Of a DNA stretch of 21,712 nucleotides, positions 16,750-21,712 are shown in pieces. Made by a program: the position numbers and the translations under genes. The stretch is from CAYLNH01 sp964384625. GTDB taxonomy: Bacteria; Verrucomicrobiota; Lentisphaeria; JABSQK01. Numbering within the stretch: the stretch's first letter is position 1; every line of letters starts with the position of its first letter. Below the pieces are notes generated by a model. It was not told where the DNA came from. It worked only from the letters and a program-made list of their open reading frames with translations, and did not search any database. The stretch spans positions 1 to 21,712 of the forward strand of contig CAYLNH010000107.1 in NCBI GenBank assembly GCA_964384625.1. The letters run 5' to 3'.

Positions 16750-16782
16750 CCCATTGCATCTGCGTGGACCTCTTGTACTTGT

Positions 16783-18018
16783 ATGGCCATGAATCCCTGG
16801 CTGATCATTCTGCTGATTGTGATCGTCGGTTCCTGGTTCCTTGAGCTGGTCACGGAACTGCTGAACCTGCGGTCCGCCGAGGCCGCCGTTCCCGCGGAGT
16901 TTGCCGACGTGTTCGACCCCGGCAAATACCAGGAATCGCAGCGCTACCTGCGTGAGAACACGCGCTTCGGACTACTGCACTCAACGATAGCCATGGCTCT
17001 GCTGTTGGCCGCCATTTTCGCCGGCGGCTTCAACTGGCTCGACCGTCTCGCGCGGGAGGTGGGACACGGCGAAATCACCAGCGGTCTGGTGTTCGGCGCC
17101 GGGTTCGCGCTGGCTGTCGGTCTGCTCAACCTGCCCTTTTCCTGTTACTCGACCTTTGTGATCGAGGCCCGCTATGGTTTCAACAGGACGTCCTTGCGAA
17201 CATTCATTCTGGACCGCATCAAAGTTCTGATCCTGGGCGCCTTGCTCGGTGCTCCGCTGTTTGCCGGCGTAATCTGGTTCTTCGAACAGGCAGAGCTCGC
17301 CTGGCTCTGGGCCTGGCTGACCATCACCGTGTTTCAGCTCCTCGTCATGTTCCTTGCGCCCATCGTCATCCTGCCGCTGTTCAACAAGTTCATTCCGCTT
17401 GAGGACGGCGAACTGAAAACACGGATCACCGAATACGCCGCCAGCCAGGACTTCGCCCTCAAAGGCGTCTTCACCACCGACGGCTCCAAACGTTCCACCA
17501 AAGCCAATGCTTATTTCGTCGGCTTCGGCCGGTTCCGGCGCATCGTGCTGTTCGACACGCTGATCGACAACCATTCGATTCCGGAACTGGTTGCCATCCT
17601 GGCCCACGAAATGGGGCATTTCAAACGCCGTCACATCCACAAGCTCATGCTCATCGGCATCGGCGTTCTCGGGCTGATGCTCTATCTCTTCTCGTTCTTC
17701 ATCGGCAACGACGGGCTGTTCGCCGCTTTTCATGTCGAGCAGACCTCGGTCTACGCCAGCCTGATCTTCATTGCGATCCTGTTCGGGCCGATCAACACGG
17801 TCTTCTCCGTGGTCGTCAATCGGCTTGCCTGCCGCTTTGAATACCAGGCTGACCGCTACGCCGCCGACACCTGCGAAAACGGCGCCGAGCACCTGATCAG
17901 CGCCCTGAAGACGTTGACCGCCGACAATCTCGGCAATCTCACTCCGCACCCGCTCAAGGTCCTCCTGGAATACGACCATCCCCCCGTCCTCGAGCGCATC
18001 CGCAAGCTCCGCGAGTAG
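16783..18018 (+). CDS. Ste24-like M48 membrane metalloprotease (CAAX protease family)
   Basis: A protein of 411 residues. Several hydrophobic helices flank a zinc protease core. The zinc motif is AHEMGH (His275, Glu276, His279), and the third ligand is Glu353 in FEYQADRYA, with Asp357 as the usual helper. Other Ste24 features are PIVILPLFNKF, DGSKRSTKANAYFVGFG and NPHPLKVLLEYDHPPVLERI near the end. Length and order match the family, which in eukaryotes trims prenylated proteins; bacterial members have HtpX-like quality-control roles or unknown ones at the inner membrane. The start MAMNPWLIILL at 16783 is chosen because the first helix begins there; 16789 is equally possible. No clear ribosome site. 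It stands alone, divergent from the ankyrin gene 89 bp away. Confidence 0.93.
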   Translation: MAMNPWLIILLIVIVGSWFLELVTELLNLRSAEAAVPAEFADVFDPGKYQESQRYLRENTRFGLLHSTIAMALLLAAIFAGGFNWLDRLAREVGHGEITSGLVFGAGFALAVGLLNLPFSCYSTFVIEARYGFNRTSLRTFILDRIKVLILGALLGAPLFAGVIWFFEQAELAWLWAWLTITVFQLLVMFLAPIVILPLFNKFIPLEDGELKTRITEYAASQDFALKGVFTTDGSKRSTKANAYFVGFGRFRRIVLFDTLIDNHSIPELVAILAHEMGHFKRRHIHKLMLIGIGVLGLMLYLFSFFIGNDGLFAAFHVEQTSVYASLIFIAILFGPINTVFSVVVNRLACRFEYQADRYAADTCENGAEHLISALKTLTADNLGNLTPHPLKVLLEYDHPPVLERIRKLRE

Positions 18019-18181
18019 CCACATCTCCCGCGAAAAGCTCCCCCCGGCTGTGCCGTGGGAGTGTCGGCCTCCCTTCCGTTTCGCCTTCGACCCGACTCTC
18101 CCGCCCTTTGCGCCGGAATTTCAGGTGGGCCGGTTGAACTGCAGGGGTAGATACTCCCCAAGCCGAGCTTGGGGTCTCTTC

Positions 18182-18229
18182 TCGGAAAGCAGGAACCCGA
18201 TCCCGCACGCTTTTCGCCCGGGGTGCAGC
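18182..18229 (+). repeat. 48-nt dispersed repeat, copy B (first copy at 233-280)
   Basis: It matches 233-280 without gaps at 38 of 48 bases, in the same orientation. A shorter trace (GCAGGAACCCG) recurs about 190 nt further right, next to the end of the DUF1573 gene. Confidence 0.55.
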
Positions 18230-18335
18230 TGCGCGATGCGCGAAAACCTCTTACCCACCATTGCCGCCTTGCGCGGCAGGGCGGCGTGGTCGGTTGCTAC
18301 GGGAGTGTGCTTCCCCGCTTCCTTGTTTGTTTTCG

Positions 18336-18361
18336 ATTCTGTTGGGCCGGCCAAACAGAAT
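18336..18361. repeat. 26-bp near-perfect palindrome
   Basis: ATTCTGTTGGGCC is followed directly by GGCCAAACAGAAT; the two halves are reverse complements except at one position. It lies 45 nt past the end of the DUF1573 gene. With no loop and no U-tract on either side, a protein-binding site or a repeat is more likely than a terminator. Confidence 0.6.
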
Positions 18362-18405
18362 GGTCTTCTCGCGAACTGCAGGAACCCGTTTTGCGGAGGC
18401 TGTGG

Positions 18406-19104
18406 TCACGCCTTCCGGCGCAGAAAGATTACCCCCAACAGCAACGCATTCGGCGCGAAGATCGCCGCAATCCACAACCACACCGGATTCGCCAGCCACC
18501 CGCGGCTTTCGCCGCTCAGTAGATCCTTGTACTGCCGCGGCACCGCCAGGGATGCCTTGGCTGGAATGCCCTCGTCAGGTACAGGCGCAAGGACCTCCCT
18601 GGCTTTGGGTGTAAGGTCCTCCTGCGCGGCAACCGCCGCCGGCGGCAGGTCCTCCTTCGGCGCCGAAGGAGGTTCGCCGGCCGAAACCACGGCTTCCGGC
18701 GCGGCGGCCGGCGCCCTCGGCGGCGCAGTTGCCGCCGCCACAGCCGGATTCGGGACGACGTTCGCCTTCAACGTTACCGTCAATACCTCATCCCGGCCCC
18801 GCAGATAGATATACACCGTCTTGGACTGCGGACCCGGCGCTGAACCGGCGGCATATTTCAGCGTGAACCGGGCGGCAGCACCCGGAGCGATGGGATCCCG
18901 GGGGAAACTCACCGCGGTACAGCCGCAACTGGTCCGTACCCGCTCAACCTGCACCGGCGTCGTCCCCCGGTTGACGGCCGTGACCGTCTTGGTTGCGGAT
19001 TCGCGGGATTTGACGTCGCCGACGTCAACCACCTCGGGCAATTCCAAGGCATTTGCCGCCGTCACGAGGCAACACAAAACAAACAGAACTCGTCGGATTC
19101 GCAT
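18406..19104 (-). CDS. DUF1573 domain protein with signal peptide and C-terminal membrane anchor
   Basis: A protein of 232 residues. A signal peptide (RRVLFVLCCLVTAANA, likely cut before LELPEV) is followed by a DUF1573 Ig-like domain at about 20-115, with the hallmark TSCGCTAVSFPRDPIAPG and KTVYIYLRG. A Pro-Ala-rich linker of about 75 residues leads to a C-terminal hydrophobic helix (WLWIAAIFAPNALLLGVIF) ending in RRKA. The domain would sit in the periplasm tethered to the inner membrane. DUF1573 proteins are common in Bacteroidota and Planctomycetota relatives, and their function is mostly unknown. The start is strongly supported by GGAGGT 8 nt before the ATG. A 7-bp inverted repeat (19139-19157) lies upstream. 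The gene is divergent from the 771-residue ankyrin gene. Confidence 0.88.
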   Translation of the reverse strand: MRIRRVLFVLCCLVTAANALELPEVVDVGDVKSRESATKTVTAVNRGTTPVQVERVRTSCGCTAVSFPRDPIAPGAAARFTLKYAAGSAPGPQSKTVYIYLRGRDEVLTVTLKANVVPNPAVAAATAPPRAPAAAPEAVVSAGEPPSAPKEDLPPAAVAAQEDLTPKAREVLAPVPDEGIPAKASLAVPRQYKDLLSGESRGWLANPVWLWIAAIFAPNALLLGVIFLRRKA

Positions 19105-19138
19105 AGAGAACCACCTCCATCGGCTTCGGAACCCACCA

Positions 19139-19157
19139 GGTCAGGCCCATCCTGACC
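19139..19157. promoter_or_regulatory. Inverted repeat upstream of the DUF1573 gene
   Basis: GGTCAGG and CCTGACC flank a 5-nt centre, 35 nt before the DUF1573 start codon. It could be an operator or a leader hairpin. I see no clear promoter boxes in 19105-19378; a TTGACA at 19294 has no matching -10 box. Confidence 0.3.
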
Positions 19158-19378
19158 GGAAATCGGAGCTGCACGATACCGGCATTTCGCCCCTTGGCAA
19201 GCCCCGCCGCCGGGAAACGCCGATCCCCCAGACTCGGGCGCGACACGTCGGCGTCGTCAACTCCGGCGTTTCACGGATCCTTCCGGATCCAGCTTGACAA
19301 CCCGCCGCGGCCCATCCGCTGCAACGAAGCCTGATCCTCGGTATTGTGATCCGGCTGTGAATCCGTTACCTTATCGGC

Positions 19379-21694
19379 ATGGCACGTCCACGGAAGAGAT
19401 GGGTTCGTATTGCAATCCTCGTCCTGCTCCCGGCAACGGTTGGGATCTGGGGATATTTCGCCGCGAACGTGCTGTGCGCGCACCAACTCGATCTCGTTGC
19501 CGCCATCGAGTTGGGGGATCGTGAAGCGATCGACTACATCCTGAAATGGAATCCCGATAAGGTGAACGAGAAGGGCAAGCGCTGGGAGATAACCGCCGCA
19601 CAGAACAGATGGGAACCGGTGGAACGCTACCCACTGGAAGTGGCCACTGACGGTAATGATGTTCCCCTCATCAAGCACTTCCTTGCCCACGGCGCCGACG
19701 TACGGAAGGAGACCGGCGGAGTACTTCGCTTCGCCGTCAAAGGCGACTCTCTGGAGACCTATGAACTACTGATCCGCCACGGTGCCAAGCCAAAAGGCAA
19801 TCTGCTGTTCAGTGCCGTCGTCTCCGGCAGCCAGAAAATGACTGCCCATCTCCTGAAACACCGAGCAGCCGGAGACGAAGAGGAGCTTGGCCATCTCCTC
19901 CGTTGGGCGCTCATCGAACACCACCCGCGGATTGCCATGATGCTGCTTGACGCCGGTGCGGATCCGGAAGCGAAGGGACTGTTCCCTCAGTATGGCACAC
20001 CTCTGCAAGAGGCGTCGGCGCGAGGGTATGTGAACATTGTCAAGACCCTCCTGGCCAAAGGCGCAAAGGTCGATCGTGTCAGTTCGCGGAGACCCGCGAT
20101 CGATCTGGCGGTGCACGCGAATGCGCCGGCGGGAGTCGTGCGGGCCCTGCTGGACGCGGGAGCAAACCCGACTCGGGCCCAGTATATGTACGGCCACAGC
20201 CTCTACTTCGGTGCACGCCTGCCACACGTCGCGGCGGAGCGAGGGAACCTGGGAACACTGAAACTCCTCTTGCGGAATCCACGTTTGGCGGTTGACGATC
20301 GCGATGACCGTGAACTCACGCCACTCCACTGGGCCGCGTCTGGTGACAAGGCGGAAGCGGTTCGATTCCTGCTCGAAAAGGGCGCGTGTCCGACCACCAA
20401 AGGCAAGCGAGGAACACAACCGATCCATTCTGCCGCCGGTGGCGGATCGACCGAGACGGTTGAGCTGCTGTTAGCTGCAGGCGCAGATATCAACGCGACT
20501 GACGGGGAGGGCTACACGGCCATGCACCATGCTGCGGCGTGTGCCGCGCCCAAGGCGATGCTCCTTCTCCTGAAGAAACACGGCGTCCCTGTGGATAGCC
20601 GAGACAACAAGAAGGCTACTCCTCTTCATCGGGCAGTGAGATACGGAGCAACCCAAACGGCGGAGCAATTGCTCGAAATGGGTGCTGATCTCCACACAAC
20701 GGATGCCGATGGCGCCAACGCCATGCACTACGCGGCACGCGACGGAAGGCTCATGGCGATCCGTTGGCTGCTTGACCGAAACGTCGACTGGAACTTGGTT
20801 GCACCGGAGGCCGGCTGGGGACGAAGGCGGCCACTGGACTTGATCCTGGCAGGCCTCGAAGCATATGAGGCCGGCGAGGATCCCAACTACGAGTTCTGGA
20901 TCCGGCACAAGCAGATTGCGGCAGAACTGATGCGGCGCGGCGCGGCGCAGTCCGGCCGGCGCACGCTGCTGCACGTGGCGGCCGCCGCCCGGTGGTCTGA
21001 CATGGTGGAAACACTGTTGGCCAATGGTGCCGACCCGAACGCGATAGACATCACCTTTTACACGCCCCTGCACTACGCTGTGCGTCTCAAGAATGCCAAG
21101 ATGGTAGAACTCCTGCTGAAACACAAAGCCGACCCGAATGGCGCCCTGCCGTTGACGCTGAAGCATACTCGGCCCCTACACATTGCAGCCGAGCAAGAGG
21201 AACTACTGATCACATCCATGCTGCTCGATCACGGGGCCAAAGTCAACGCGCCGGATCCGTTCGGTTGGGCGCCCCTGCACTTCGCCGTGCGCCATGAAGC
21301 CAAGACGCAACAGTTGCTGATCCAGCATGGTGCCGACAGAGATGCGGAAGGAGAAAACTGTCTCTCTCCGGCAATTCTCCGGCAACGTTGGGAACAGCTC
21401 CGGGCAAGGGTTGTACCCAACCTGCTGGCCCCCGAAACGGCGGCGACAACACGCGAACGTCTTCAGCAGATCACACTGCCGCAGGTCGACCTCGAAAAAG
21501 TCCGACGAGGGAAGGTGTTGGGGTGGCTAGATGCGACCTGCAAGAAGCGCCTGGCCGAAACAGATCTACGTCTGGAGATCACCTTCGCCGGACTGAACCC
21601 ATACGAGGAACTCGAGAAACGCCGTTTCCGAAAAGAGCGTGAAGCCCTGGGCATCGTAACTAAGGGTCCGCGCGGAAATAACTTCACATTTTGA
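19379..21694 (+). CDS. Large membrane-anchored ankyrin-repeat protein
   Basis: A protein of 771 residues. Residues about 9-30 (VRIAILVLLPATVGIWGYFA) form one N-terminal hydrophobic segment after RPRKRW, acting as anchor or signal peptide; no lipobox is seen. Then about 15 ankyrin units run to about residue 660 (for example LTPLHWAASGDKAEAV, YTAMHHAAACAAPKA, YTPLHYAVRLKNAKMV, WAPLHFAVRHEAK), with some degenerate units between. The last 90 residues differ: ITLPQVDLEKVRRGKVLGWL resembles the first strand and helix of the STN/secretin N0-like domains common in PVC bacteria, but this is only a resemblance. No ribosome site precedes the ATG; a poor TTGTGA/TACCTT pair just upstream would give a nearly leaderless mRNA. 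It is probably periplasmic, and the function is unknown. Confidence 0.85.
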   Translation: MARPRKRWVRIAILVLLPATVGIWGYFAANVLCAHQLDLVAAIELGDREAIDYILKWNPDKVNEKGKRWEITAAQNRWEPVERYPLEVATDGNDVPLIKHFLAHGADVRKETGGVLRFAVKGDSLETYELLIRHGAKPKGNLLFSAVVSGSQKMTAHLLKHRAAGDEEELGHLLRWALIEHHPRIAMMLLDAGADPEAKGLFPQYGTPLQEASARGYVNIVKTLLAKGAKVDRVSSRRPAIDLAVHANAPAGVVRALLDAGANPTRAQYMYGHSLYFGARLPHVAAERGNLGTLKLLLRNPRLAVDDRDDRELTPLHWAASGDKAEAVRFLLEKGACPTTKGKRGTQPIHSAAGGGSTETVELLLAAGADINATDGEGYTAMHHAAACAAPKAMLLLLKKHGVPVDSRDNKKATPLHRAVRYGATQTAEQLLEMGADLHTTDADGANAMHYAARDGRLMAIRWLLDRNVDWNLVAPEAGWGRRRPLDLILAGLEAYEAGEDPNYEFWIRHKQIAAELMRRGAAQSGRRTLLHVAAAARWSDMVETLLANGADPNAIDITFYTPLHYAVRLKNAKMVELLLKHKADPNGALPLTLKHTRPLHIAAEQEELLITSMLLDHGAKVNAPDPFGWAPLHFAVRHEAKTQQLLIQHGADRDAEGENCLSPAILRQRWEQLRARVVPNLLAPETAATTRERLQQITLPQVDLEKVRRGKVLGWLDATCKKRLAETDLRLEITFAGLNPYEELEKRRFRKEREALGIVTKGPRGNNFTF

Positions 21695-21712
21695 GAGACT
21701 TTCAAGAGTCGC

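Larger units (their letters stand above)
18019..18405. other. Non-coding spacer with repeats and palindromes
   Basis: No gene is supported. It holds a hairpin CCCCAAGC/GCTTGGGG with a 3-nt loop (18156-18174, followed by TCTCTT, perhaps a weak stop for the protease gene), copy B of the 48-nt repeat (18182-18229), a small stem TGCCGC/GCGGCA (18262-18278) and a 26-bp near-palindrome (18336-18361). Confidence 0.6.

Noticed and set aside
16264..16782. N-terminal extension of the Ste24-like frame
   Set aside because: It overlaps the antisense ankyrin gene and is Pro/Arg/Ser-rich shadow sequence. The hydrophobic first helix starts at 16783.
19294..19299. TTGACA as a -35 box for the 771-residue ankyrin gene
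   Set aside because: No -10-like hexamer lies 15-19 nt downstream.

Overview
The window is GC-rich bacterial DNA. The gene set suggests an environmental, often uncultured lineage of the Planctomycetota-Verrucomicrobiota-Lentisphaerota/Kiritimatiellota sphere, or a neighbour such as Hydrogenedentota. The grounds are several Gfo/Idh dehydrogenases and a TIM-barrel isomerase for unusual sugars, a large fused LplT-PlsC-Aas protein, a DUF1573 protein, membrane-anchored ankyrin proteins, and gene-poor spacers packed with inverted repeats. This placement is inference from gene content; no rRNA is present. A run of exactly 100 N (13704-13803) shows that the sequence is a draft scaffold. Layout from left to right: (1) 1-763 holds a complete tRNA-Lys(CTT) unit on the minus strand, with promoter, gene and terminator, plus two hairpin-rich non-coding stretches. 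(2) 764-3888 holds a glycoside-hydrolase-like TIM-barrel protein (minus) facing a Gfo/Idh oxidoreductase (plus); the last codons of the oxidoreductase are made of repeat DNA. (3) 3851-4558 is a mosaic of small repeats and hairpins. (4) 4559-8086 encodes a three-part lysophospholipid transporter / acyltransferase / acyl-ACP synthetase. (5) 8231-10578 is a minus-strand pair, a Gfo/Idh oxidoreductase followed by a sugar phosphate isomerase/epimerase, closed by a good terminator. (6) 10579-11200 is a hairpin-rich spacer with an inverted copy of the 167-nt element of region 3. (7) 11201-14192 is the housekeeping cluster, all on the minus strand: rpsP, khpA-like, trmD, rplS, terminator, rnhB. rimM is absent from its usual place, and rpsP has a long 11-residue-repeat tail in which the assembly broke. 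(8) 14315-16693 holds an ankyrin membrane protein and a UDP-glucuronate decarboxylase (minus), divergent from a Ste24-like M48 membrane protease at 16783-18018. (9) 18019-21694 holds a repeat-bearing spacer, a membrane-tethered DUF1573 protein (minus) and a 771-residue ankyrin protein (plus). How the genes fit together: the translation and RNA genes form one ordinary operon. The glycosidase-like protein, two Gfo/Idh enzymes and the isomerase look like parts of cytoplasmic catabolism or remodelling of an unusual glycoside, possibly by oxidation to a keto sugar. The Aas fusion salvages lysophospholipids. Uxs supplies UDP-xylose for surface glycans. Ste24, the DUF1573 protein and the two ankyrin proteins act at or across the inner membrane. 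The most unusual signals are not a new defence or mobile system. They are the dispersed hairpin elements lying in sense orientation just after gene ends, the expanding rpsP tail, the missing rimM, and three promoter-like sites that all have a TATAGT -10 box 16 nt from the -35.
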